Assembly (NCBI GenBank): GCA_964059195.1
Contig: CAXKWD010000006.1
Coordinates: 68,775,073 to 68,839,072, forward strand
Length of the DNA stretch: 64,000 nt
Direction of reading: 5' to 3'
DNA from: Ectobius pallidus
Taxonomy: Eukaryota; Arthropoda; Insecta; Blattodea; Ectobiidae
Both the position numbers and the translations under genes were made by a program. The notes below the pieces were generated by a model that had not been told where the DNA came from, searched no databases, and worked only from the letters and a program-made list of their open reading frames with translations. This document shows, one piece after another, positions 34,461 through 44,600 of this stretch; the stretch's first letter is position 1; the number at the start of each line of letters is the position of its first letter.

Positions 34461-34919
34461 AATAAGTTATCCGGTAAAATGAAATAACCAAGCATTACAG
34501 GTTTCTTTTAAGACTCAACTACCAAAGAAACTGATTCCCCGGCGATGCCGGTACATGGTTTAATCTAATTTCATTAAAGCTAATTATTTGCTGATCACCA
34601 TATAGACCGCCATCAAGTTTCAGCCCTTGCCTGTACCACGTGACCCAACGATTCTCTCCCCCTGAGCAGTCGATTCTGTGAACACACATTATTTCATTGC
34701 GCCATTTTAGGTTAATTTTGTGTGAACTTCTTAGCGATTTTATTTATATTTACAATACTCCAATAAATAGTTTTATCCTCCAAACATTCTCATAGTCTCA
34801 AACACAGATAAACTTTGTGCTCAGACTCTGATTTTGAATAGATTTGTTTGGAAGAATGTTACAAACCGAGCAAGCCTCCCTTTGTTGAACTTATCCATCT
34901 GGATTGTATCAGTTTACAA
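34461..34919. other. Non-coding stretch
   Basis: No gene or element recognised. Confidence 0.4.
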
Positions 34920-35000
34920 ATAATTGAGTCGGCTTTGGTACAGTCAGTATCGTGCTGGCTTTCTTTGCCCAAGATTGAGAGTTCGATCCCGGCCCAGGTC
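34920..35000 (+). mobile_element. SINE family C, tRNA-like head only
   Basis: GGTACAGTCAGTATCGTGC, then a B-box-like GAGTTCGATCCC and GGCCCAGGTC. The head has the same layout as the copy at 53735-54030 (GTCAGTATGGCACTG followed by CAGGTTAAATCCC). The body is missing, so this is a 3'-truncated or strongly diverged copy. Confidence 0.6.
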
Positions 35001-35436
35001 TACTACATTTATGTATGCATAAACATAATAGTGCTATCTGTGTAGATTTAAAGGCATATAAAGTAACTCCAGCTGAACAAAATTAAGGCTCACCAGCGAC
35101 GATCACAGGCCTAAGTTGCAGTACTTCTTCATCGTTAAATAACCATAAATCCAACAGACAAATCAGTTCCATTGACAAGACAGTGCTATGAATTCAAAAA
35201 CAATCTTATTAGCTTTTGACTAGTCAGGTTAATGTTATCTTTGTTCGCTTGTTTCAACATTTTCTCTAAGCTAATGATCTGATCAAACTCTTTCGCGGGC
35301 CGGCGGGTTATATTTTGTGGACTTCTGCTGTAGACTAACAATAAATAACTTGTTAATTTAAACGTATCTACATGACAGCATGGGACGCGCTGCTATAACT
35401 TCATAAAAAAAAATATTCTGATAAAATTACATCAGC
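35001..35436. other. Non-coding stretch
   Basis: No feature recognised before the SINE target site at 35437. Confidence 0.4.
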
Positions 35437-35449
35437 ACTAATTCTATTA

Positions 35450-35753
35450 GGGGGTACGCCGTAGCGTAGTGGTTGAGGCGTTGCGCTACAAACCGGAAGG
35501 TCGCGGGTTCGATCCCCGATGAGGTCGTTGGAGTTTTTCAATTGGCCTAATCCTTCTGGTGGCACTATGGCCCTGGGGTCGACTCAGCCTCTAACAGAAA
35601 TGAGTACCAGGAGCAATCCTGGGGGTAAAGGCGGCCGGTGCGTAAGGCTGACAACCTTACCACCATCCTGTGCCGATGTCTAAAAATCTGGGAGCCTCAA
35701 CCTCCTGGAACCCTCTGGGCCTCCATGGCCTGTAATAGGGAACACTTTACTTT
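35450..35753 (+). mobile_element. SINE family A, full-length copy with 13-bp TSD
   Basis: The tRNA-like head has A box TAGCGTAGTGGTTGAGG and B box GGGTTCGATCCCC, then a body ending CCTCCATGGCCTGTAATAGG and a CTTTA-repeat tail. Exact copies of ACTAATTCTATTA flank it (35437-35449 and 35754-35766). Such elements are transcribed by RNA polymerase III from the internal A/B boxes and mobilised by LINE enzymes. This is the most complete family A copy in the window. Confidence 0.95.
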
Positions 35754-35766
35754 ACTAATTCTATTA

Positions 35767-37604
35767 CCCTACATTCCAAAATATAGTTTCAAACAACGTG
35801 ATAGCCTTCAAAATTCAGAAGTTCTTAAACCATTATCTCCTACATGGATATCATGGGCTCTTTAATATTAAATGAAGCAACGTTTTTTATTAAAATTATC
35901 CGCTTTATCTTCTAATTTGGGTGTTTAACGCAAGAAATACGCTTCGCAGGTTTCAAATAAAAATATTTCAAAACTCACATCAGCACATCTGCAAGCCCAC
36001 ACAAGAATACAGTACTCATGCCGAAGTTATATAAGAAATCAGAACAAAACCCACAGGCTATAAATACGTGAATACTAAGCCTATGGAGTGTGATTTCAGA
36101 AGTTGTAGTCTTCGGAGATTCCATTTTAATACGCTTTTGAGAAACAGAAATGTTTCTCAAATTACTACTAATTTTGATCCACGCCGAAAATGAAAAGCTA
36201 TCTCTTAGCAACAAAATTCTTTGATGGCGCAAAAAGAATTTAGGAATATCGTGGCAACATGTACATAACTTATTTTTAAAAAATGCATTTCTCTATGTGG
36301 GAAAAATTTACTAAGTGCTATTGACTGGCTTGAATCTAGGAATAATAGTTGGTTCGCTTTGTTTTAAACAATTCTCTGTCAGAATATCAATATTAAGATC
36401 CCTGGGATGAGAACGAAAAATAAATTCAATATATGAACGAAAAGTAAGTTTCCAAGGTTTTCTCTATGTATCTTCATGACTTAACTCGTTTGACAGAAAT
36501 ATCCCATACTTATGATCATTTCATTAAGACTTAATTATTCGCAACAACATCCAAAAGTTTAAGCATTTTTAATTAGAAATTATTTAACGAAAACGATGGA
36601 TTCTATAATATTTTAAAGAGATTTAAAGTACAGTATTTCTTTTGTTCTAACTGGATTTTATTGCTTTTGTTTGCTGTATTGGGTTTGATCCTGAAAATAT
36701 TATCGAACTTTCACAGTTTGAAATGTCTTAAATAAAATTTAAAAATACAATTATCAGAAAAATGCCTTCGTGTTATGTCTGTAAACAGCATAGCTCGACA
36801 ACGAAAAATCGTCGTATAAAATGAAATTTTACATTTGCGTTACAACTTTTCTTGGGGTAGAACATAAAGAATGGCAATGACTTAATGATCAAAATTTCAT
36901 TTTTCAATCTACTTTCGAAAACGGATCTAACAATTTTGTTTGTTTTGTATAACTATTAAAAACCAAATTCTTGCCCCCGAAATATTTTTAAGTCGGCGCC
37001 TAGGAACGAGATTGTCATCGGATACACGTCATGAAACGGTAATGTAGTAGACTACTAGATGACAGACATTTCTAATTTTTTCCCTCAGATGACGTTTCCA
37101 GTTAATAGGCGTAGCTAATTGTACATCTTGAGTAAAGAATATACAATAGTTAGAATTATCATTCCAATATACAGTAGTACTTGTGCAGACAGCAAGACAT
37201 TTAAAATAGCCTTGAAATGTAGATACTGCATTATATTCTGGGGAGAAAGGAATTTGAATTGCACAGACGAGGAGGATCTCGGCGAATGGAGAGAAGGCTA
37301 TAGTTTTGAAACATATTCCTCATAACGCACCTGAAATTATCCACCTTTTAAAATCATTAAGTACAAGTTATGAGTGAACCATGTCAGCAAACTGAGTAAT
37401 TGTTTTGTTTTCAAGTTGTTATACATATATTTTTTTCTTTTTATGTCATGTAATACTAATAGAAAATCATATAACGGTCAAACGATGCTTAAAAGTCATA
37501 GCAAACAATCCTATTTTCAGAGATGCCCTAATTTAGCAATATTTTATTATTTATTAAGTGCCAGAATGGTACTTTATGAGATTGTGTGGAGGATGGGAAA
37601 ATGT
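35767..37604. other. AT-rich non-coding stretch
   Basis: No gene. The words ATAGCTCGACAACGAAAAATC near 36792 resemble ATAGCTCGAATACGAAAAATC near 4805, a possible faint dispersed repeat. Confidence 0.4.
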
Positions 37605-37760
37605 TTGTCCGTCTGTCTGTCTGTCCGTATGTCTGTACGCGCGATAACTGAAATACGCTATATAAGATTTTCATGAAAATTGGCACACGCATTTATAACG
37701 TCCATGGGAAGAACCCTGTTGATATTGGACCAAATCGGTTGACCGGTACTGAAATAACGA
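37605..37760 (+). repeat. TCTG-rich tract and likely dispersed-element piece
   Basis: A (TCTG/TCCG)n run at 37607-37640 leads into TGTACGCGCGATAACTGAAA and ATTTTCATGAAAATTGGCAC. Blocks like this recur in arthropod genomes as parts of unclassified elements. That is a recollection, not a computed match. Confidence 0.4.
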
Positions 37761-39985
37761 GTAATTATCAGTCACATCTATTATAATATAACCTTCGTTC
37801 TCCGCAATTCGATGCATTTTAATTGGCTCGCAGCCAACCAATCAGGGCCGAGCTCCCGTAACTAATGTTCTAATGTAAACAATTCTGCAAATAGAAATAA
37901 TAGGAGAAATTACTTATTAATGAGCATGCTTTCATTTCCAATTTAATATAAATACTAATTTTGTAATGGATATAACATGCTACAGTATTTAGAATGGCCC
38001 ACAGTATATTAAACATAACGTATCTAATTGCCAATCGTTTATTGATATTATTAGCCCGCCTTGATTGATTAATTTCATTATAACGAAGTTAGTGTAAGTA
38101 TATGTGAATAAAAGATTTAAAACACAACTAGCCGTTGAATACTGATATAATATTGTTCACTCTATCGATAAGTATGTTATCGATATCTACATTATATTTT
38201 AATGTGAGTAATTTTCTTATTTGTTCCTGTGCAGCAATATACCTAATGTATTTCCTGACAGATAGATTTCAGATTGACTTTTTATTCATTCATAGCATAT
38301 ACGGCTGCTTTAAATTTGAAACAAACATGTTAGCGAATCGTAATAATAATACCATTAATATTATTGCCAATGGATTTTGTAAAATGTTGACATATATTAA
38401 GAATTATTATATCAGTGTATACGAATATGAATTAAGGTTAAGAATCAAATTTAAGATCTTTGTTCTTATGTAAAGCCCTGCTTAATGAATCGATCTTAAG
38501 TTTAGCTCGGAGATCTATTACAAAAATAACTTCTTTTCGGCATGGGCTTATCATAATTGCAATTATCACTGATTAAAAAAAGCATTCTGCCACTTCGTTG
38601 TATCAGTTTACCTGATTTTATTTTATATTATTTCGGGTTTAGTCTGTGATGGCGTCTCTTGGTGCGGGTCTGCCATCTTGTTTCCCGCGTGTGAGTTTTA
38701 ATTCTTTGGTAGTGTATTTATTTTGTTTTATTTATTGCAGTGTCTGTCCGTTGTGTAATTGTGTCCCTTTCTGTCCACTGTGCTTACCTGAGAGAACTAC
38801 CCATTTCCCTTTGCGCATTGTTTGGATTTCCGATGTTAGTTATTTTTCAGGTCTAGCCAGCAATGACCCATCTTCAGGTCAATGGGCGGGATTTGAAGAT
38901 GTCTTCGAATTTTGTTTTTAAGTTTTAAATTTTTTGTGTGCTGCCGTGAGGAGGAGCGAGCGTTGATTAAAGTATGTAAGCATGTCAGTTTAGGTTTTGA
39001 GGGATATTTCTAGTCATGCATGGTTAGGTAAGCGTGAGTGCACTTAATGTGCAAGCTAGTTGTCTTTATAGAATTTGCTTACTTTGTAGTTCTCTTCGAT
39101 CCTTCAGATATTGTTCTATTATCATCAAAGTCTATTTAATGTGTAGTACGATACTATAACTGTGTGTATAGGTTATGTCGTATGCTTTGGAAGCTTGGTA
39201 CATATTTAAATTGTTTTTCTAAAGAAATAATAACCTCAAGAACTTAGATGTAAAGCAAGAAACATCAAGACCCTAAATTTGTATTTCTGATTCCGTCAAT
39301 TTATTTTATTTTATTGTTTGGCAAACATGCCCAAAATGTAGTCTGATTTTATTTTTTAATATACAGCATGTATATAACAGTTAATGTTTGTGTTCTTTGC
39401 CTTGGCGCAAAGGCTTCTTAAATATGTTTAACAGGCCTTTGGGCCAGATGCGCCCTGTCCCTTAGTTAAAAGATTGTTTACAGAGACCCCCTTGTTCCAA
39501 GACTTCAATCCCCGGCGCAACGTTTACATTGGGTTTACTTTTAAAGTTCATTGTGTCATAACAACGAAATTTTTCAGGATGGCTACTGTATTCCATTTTC
39601 ATGAGTCTGTACTTGATAAATTATGGTTATACCTTGTTTCATGGCAGAAGTAAAACGTGTAAAGCTGGAAGATTTGTGGGCAAATGACAATACACTATCA
39701 GTAAATGTACATCGTATCGAATTAAATTGTTAATATGAAACATATTCTTTATCTTGTTAGAGAAGGACTTATAGTGGAAGTGACAAGTAATTTACTTTAA
39801 ACCATAGCTGGCAGTATAGTCCGCAAAAATTAAAATCGTCATAAATTAGTTGCATATAATAAGATCTGAACATATTTTGAGTTAAAATAACTCCATTTAT
39901 AAGCAACTGCATATATAATTAAAAAGTCTGTGATACTCGTAACCTACCCTGCAGGTTGTATTACCAGGCACATGGATATGAGACG
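37761..39985. other. AT-rich non-coding stretch
   Basis: No gene recognised. The 112-codon ORF at 38135-38473 is Ile/Phe/Asn-rich, as AT-rich noise is. The ORF at 38646-38921 is Cys/Phe-rich without motif. Confidence 0.4.
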
Positions 39986-40395
39986 TGGTACCTTACTTTT
40001 CGGGAAGTACGTAATCTGAGAGTGTCCGAAAACAGGGTCCTTAGGAAAGAGAGATGAAAATGGGGACCGGAGAAAACTGCATAATGATGAGCTTCATAAC
40101 CTGTACCCTTTACCGGATATAGTAAGAGTAATTAAATCACGGAGGATGAAATGGATTGGACATGTTGCGGGCATGGGGGAAAAACACATATCTAGAAAAT
40201 ATTGACTGGAAGACCCGAAGGGAAGAGACCACTTGGAAGACTAGACATAGGTGGGATCATAATATTAGAGTAGAATTAAAGAAAGTAGGGTTTGCAAGGG
40301 ATGGTTGGATGGAGTTAGCACAAGTATAGGGTTGAATGGCGGGCTCATGTAAGCGCGGCAATCAACCTCCGGGTTCCATAACATAGATATCATTC
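39986..40395 (+). pseudogene. LINE ORF2 C-terminal fragment
   Basis: From about 40010 the frame reads LRVSENRVLRKERDENGDRR, then KLHNDELHNLYPLPDIVRVI and KSRRMKWIGHVAGMGE. After shifts it continues RWDHNIRVELKKVGFARDGW and MELAQV. This is the well-known C-terminal layout of arthropod LINEs ('rvfEnkvLRki...W.kLHNeELh.LY...iirviKsRRmrW.GHVarMg...RWeDNi..dL..vg...dW..LAqdR'). Several stops and frameshifts occur. The RT is absent, so it is a 5'-truncated dead copy. It ends near 40390 with a GTAA-repeat tail shortly after. It may belong to the same family as the RT fragment at 60630-61980. Confidence 0.85.
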
Positions 40396-40429
40396 CTTTA
40401 GCTTGCATAAGAATTGTCTATTGAAATTC

Positions 40430-40470
40430 TGTAAGTAAGGAAGTTAGTAAGTAAGGAAGTTAGTAAGTAA
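40430..40470 (+). repeat. (GTAA)n with GGAA variants
   Basis: GTAAGTAAGGAAGTTAGTAA repeated about twice. It lies about 40 bp beyond the LINE fragment and is probably its simple-repeat tail. Confidence 0.75.
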
Positions 40471-40654
40471 TAATCGTAACCTCTTATGAATATGAATACT
40501 AATGTTCAGTCAAATGCGTTATAAACTACAAAAGATATAACATGATTCCAACTTCATTATTGGATATAAACGATTAGCCTACTTATGCTTGCAGAATGTG
40601 TACATACATTTTAAGTTAGCGTAAAGAGTATTTTATTAGTCTGTTTTATTTTTA

Positions 40655-41308
40655 CGAGGCGCGTCCGTAAAGTAAGTTTCCCTGAGACTGTTAACAGAAA
40701 CAAAACACAATTTTAAGGAAATATTTATTGCAAAAGACACAGTCAGTGTTCAGCTATTTTTCAACATATTCGCCACCGGAATTGAAATGCTTGTCTTACC
40801 ATGGCACCAACTTTTGAACACCTGTGTCGTAGATATCTGACGCCAGGTATTTGAACTAGTGTGTGACAAAAATCTCCGCCTCTCTGTCATTCTCTGTCAT
40901 TCTCTGTCATCTCTTTAGGTGCAGGAAAAGATGGAAATCACTAGGAGCGATGTCCGGGCTGTAGGGTGGACGTTTAAACACCTCCTGGCAAGTCTCCTGC
41001 GGAAGTTCGGCTGGGAGGTGTTTAAACATTCACCTTATAGCCCGGACTTCGCTTTCAGTGATTTCTATCTTTTCCTACGCCTAAAGAAATGACAGAGAAT
41101 GACAGAGAGGCGGAGATGTTTGCCACCCGGTGGTTCAAATACCTGGCGGCAGACTTCTAAGACACAGGTGCTCAAAAGTTGGTGCCATGGTAAGAAAAAT
41201 GTTTCAATTCCGGTGGCGACTATGTTGAAAAATGGCTGAACACTGGCTGAAATTGTGGTTTGTTTCTGTAAACGGCCTCAGTGAAACTTACTTTATGGAC
41301 GCGCCTCG
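40655..41308. mobile_element. Foldback mariner: head-to-head duplicated element
   Basis: Outer ends CGAGGCGCGTCCGTAAAGTA and TACTTTATGGACGCGCCTCG are inverted repeats on TA dinucleotides (40653-40654 and 41309-41310), the mariner target. The inverted homology is not limited to the TIR: both arms, about 40720-40985 and 41000-41245, are long inverted copies of each other. Each arm encodes the end of a mariner transposase pointing outward. The right arm reads WEVFKHSPYSPDFAFSDFYL on the plus strand and the left arm reads EVFKRPPYSPDIAPSDFHLF on the minus strand. This is the PYSPDLAPSD block holding the third catalytic Asp of the D,D34D triad. The first two Asp regions are gone, so it is non-autonomous. 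Confidence 0.9.
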
Positions 41309-41443
41309 TATTTTCTATGTATTCAGTTACATTTTCAATTGGTAAGCTATACAGAAACAATGAGTCGCAGATTAAACAGGAAAACTTCACATTCTTTATC
41401 ACTGTCTTCAGATCTTTTCGAACGCGTTTAAGCACAACTGACT

Positions 41444-41512
41444 AATACCACCAGGCGTTCTCAATAATGACAATACCACCAGGCGTTCTCATTGAGAACG
41501 CCTGGTGGTATT
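41444..41512. repeat. 41-bp perfect hairpin plus a direct copy of one arm
   Basis: AATACCACCAGGCGTTCTCA occurs at 41444-41463 and again at 41472-41491. The second copy is followed by one T and then its exact reverse complement (41493-41512). The stem is 20 bp with a one-base spacer. Confidence 0.95.
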
Positions 41513-41559
41513 CTGGGACTGTGAGTCAGTTGGAGAATTTAATGTTGTACCGGCACGTT

Positions 41560-41632
41560 GCCATGGTAGCTCAGTTGGTTAGAGCATCGGCACGGAGAGC
41601 CGAAGATCCTGGTTCAAATCCCGGCTATGGCA
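41560..41632 (+). tRNA. tRNA-like gene, anticodon position reads GGA, possibly a pseudogene
   Basis: 73 bases fold as a cloverleaf: acceptor GCCATGG/CTATGGC, D arm GCTC/GAGC, anticodon stem TCGGC/GCCGA, T arm CCTGG/CCCGG with one central mismatch. The internal promoter is good: A box TAGCTCAGTTGG and B box GGTTCAAATCC. A TTTTT terminator follows at about 41638. The seven-base anticodon loop ACGGAGA gives GGA (Ser), but position 33 is C rather than T and there is no long variable arm, which serine tRNAs have. It is therefore more likely a tRNA pseudogene or the head of a tRNA-derived SINE than a functional tRNA. The 75-codon ORF spanning it (41467-41694) is translation of RNA-gene sequence. 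Confidence 0.6.
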
Positions 41633-41639
41633 TTGAATT

Positions 41640-44600
41640 TTTCATTTTGACTTCACGTGTCGATAGCTCTTATACTTTTGTGTATATTTTTTAGTTGTGT
41701 TTTATTAGCTATGTACTGTAATCTTCAAATGGGAATAAATGGATGAAGAGTTAGGAGAAAACTAATAGAATGCAAGGAATACATTGTGTGCTGTTCAAAG
41801 CGATGGCTATCAGAAGATTGGGTTGTACGTACATGCATGCTCATGCTGAGTGGGGTGTATGCGTTCTGTCAGGGCTGGAGAACCTGCATTGGAATTACTC
41901 TGCAGTCCCAGGGGAGCCAACGGAAGTTATACTTGAGGGAATGCTTGGCTCGTTTTTTATTCCACCTTTGCTACATTGTAATCATAATTGCAAATTGCGA
42001 TACTTACCTCCTTCAGAAACCTTGCGGGTAAGCAGTTTCTATTCACGCCACATAGACGCAGAGCTCCCTCGTATTTACGTTAACCAAAATAGAGGCTTGG
42101 TATGAAAGTTATTATCATATTAATGCGACTTACAAGATTATTAAAGCTTGCATATAATATGTACTCCTCTCATGCACGTTTCTCTAGTGTGCAATAGTAG
42201 ACATAAGACTGGAAGCCACAAGAATAACATCATATTTTGTTTTCCCGATTTACTTTGTTTTTTAGGATAGGGAATCAATATTTTATCGACGAGCAGGATG
42301 GCTCAGGCGCTAGCGTCTGGGGCCAAACATAGGCTTACTGTGAATCATTCTATGTCAAGCCCAACATATATTGTCCCTCCTACCCAGAAAGCTACAATAA
42401 TTCCATCATGTTTTAAGATAATGTTCCTTCCCATATAAACATTCAACTATGCAATGCTGTAAAGTAAAAACTATAGAAACAAATATTGCCTTTAAAATGT
42501 TTAATAAGAAATCGTAAAATATGTAGGAATCCTATTTCTTAAAGAGGTATTATTAAAACTTATTTCAATAATATATATAGGGTAACTCCGAAAGAGACGG
42601 TTGGTTGTTGGTTTCTATTTATGAGTTATTTTATTTTCAAATCGTCTGAAGAACGTTATTCTCTATTACAATAATTTGACTATGGGTAAAGAGTATCGGA
42701 ATACAGGCGCGGCCGAAGATCATGTGCTGATGTACTACAATGTACTGTAAGAATTGCATTAAAATTACGTATATTCTCTTTGAACGCGAACCGTTATGCA
42801 AACAAACCCGACGAAAATATATTTTCTAGCGCTCTCTCTGGAAAAACAGCAAGCTACAATGTCGAGGGCTTAGTATACATATTTGGCCTTTAGAATTAAA
42901 ATTGCTTTCAGTTGATCATGCTATTGATTGGTATACATATTCTTTACCTGTTTTCGATGAGAGAATTGCTGGTCTTCTGGTGTTCAGTGGCCTCGATCTG
43001 CACCAAGACGCTCTTCACCTCTAAAAAGAATCCCCTATCTATGCTCCTTTTCAAGTACCACTTTGGTTAATACCTTAAGGTGTCCAGCAGTATTAGGTAT
43101 GGAGCATACGCAGACTACACTTCAAAATCCCATGCCAAAGCATAGAATTATGGATCTTGGTGTTGTCTTCCTCGGCTTATTCTTGATTTAGAAAAGTTTT
43201 TTTTTTCTTTCTTGATCTCACAAACACTAAATAAAACACAATCACTATCTTCTAGTCTTCTTGTTTCTTGATAGAGGGAAATCTGTACACACAACACTAT
43301 TATACACCGATAAACATCGGAAAAGCAAAACTCGACGTCAATGCTGGGTACTCCATGATGGCTTCGACGATAACTGCAATTAGAGAAATATTTTGTAAAT
43401 ACCAACTGTATATTCAAAGCAAAAGAGATAAAAAGTGATTATTAGACAACCAGTAAACGTTCACCAACAGCAAATAATTGTACGTGTTTGTCAAGAATTT
43501 GGAGACGATTCAGGGGTGTTTGAAAGAATCCGAAATTCACTGCAGAGATAAGTGCATTATTGCATCCAGGTGCAAGGACGACACTCTGAACATCTCTTTT
43601 AACAGGAAGAGTGTACGGTACTAATAACATGACGTAACATACTAAAGTAAATGGTATCCGTTGTTAAGTTAAGCTATGAAAGAATTGTGAGGCAACTTAC
43701 AATGCCAATTACATGAAAACTCTACTTTCAAAATCCATTTGTACTAATTGGGACGATGTTACTTAACAAAGTCAGTGTCGGCTCATATCCACACATTCGC
43801 AATAATAAATCTCGCAAACGGCTTGTTTGCGGATCCGTGTTTATTGGAACTTTTTTGCTTCTGTTATCGTATACTTTCAACCTTGTCGGTTTGCACTATT
43901 AATTATTATACACGTGTATATTTACAGAAGTACAACAATCTAGTTTTCTACTTTGTTGCCTGTTCATACTACCTTCGAAAATAACTAACTGTCTCTACGT
44001 CCTATGGCCGTTACGTGCTATGTCCTATGTCCATGTCCCTGTGACACCTCAGGTGAGACAGCCAACGTACCATTTTTTAAGTATTGGGGTTTCTCACTCT
44101 AAATTATTTTTTCCTACTCAAAATATCTTGTTAGGTGACTGTGTACGCCCAAGGATCTAATTTAACTTTCTGCACACGAATTATCATGAAAATCCTTAAA
44201 GTAATAGAGCATTTTTTTTAAAAAAGCGTCGCCATCTCTCCCAGAATGAAGATGTGACAACAATCAATTTTTTATCCTTGAGGAAAATCCGGTCAACCAC
44301 CACACGATCTAACAGACTAATTGCAGAATTACTAGTAGGCTACCATACTCAACTTACAGCAAACTGCATAGTGTACAGCATCTATCTCAAATCCTACATA
44401 GTCCAGTTTGGAGCTTGCCTGCTCACTGATCAGTACATTAGCGAATGGGAGCAACGGAAAGAAGAGCAAATGGGAAATGTTGACTCATTCATACCATCCC
44501 TCAGCGCAGAGGAGGCAGGTCAAATCAATTTGTGTAGCAAAATTACTCCTGTGCAGTTTAAGAACCACCACTGAGTTTACAACCCGGCTCAGCTTTCCTT

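Noticed and set aside
38135..38473. 112-codon membrane-like ORF
   Set aside because: Ile/Leu/Phe/Asn-rich as expected from AT-rich DNA; no motif and no splice context.
41560..41632. Firm functional tRNA-Ser(GGA) assignment
   Set aside because: C at position 33, no long variable arm and a T-stem mismatch argue against a functional serine tRNA.
41467..41694. 75-codon ORF containing VAQLVRASARRAEDPGSNPG
   Set aside because: This is translation of the tRNA-like sequence, a common spurious peptide.
41770..42105. 111-codon ORF with acceptor- and donor-like sites (about 41873 and 42028)
   Set aside because: Three overlapping frames are similarly open, the peptide matches no family I know, and splice-like words are common by chance.
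42296..42330. tRNA A-box-like GGATGGCTCAGGCGCTAGCG
   Set aside because: No B box or cloverleaf follows; possibly a truncated SINE head but not supportable.
43148..43417. 89-codon minus-strand ORF
   Set aside because: No motif; low-complexity Lys-rich end derived from a T-rich tract.
44254..44574. 106-codon ORF with charged C-terminus
   Set aside because: No recognisable domain; an overlapping frame is also open.
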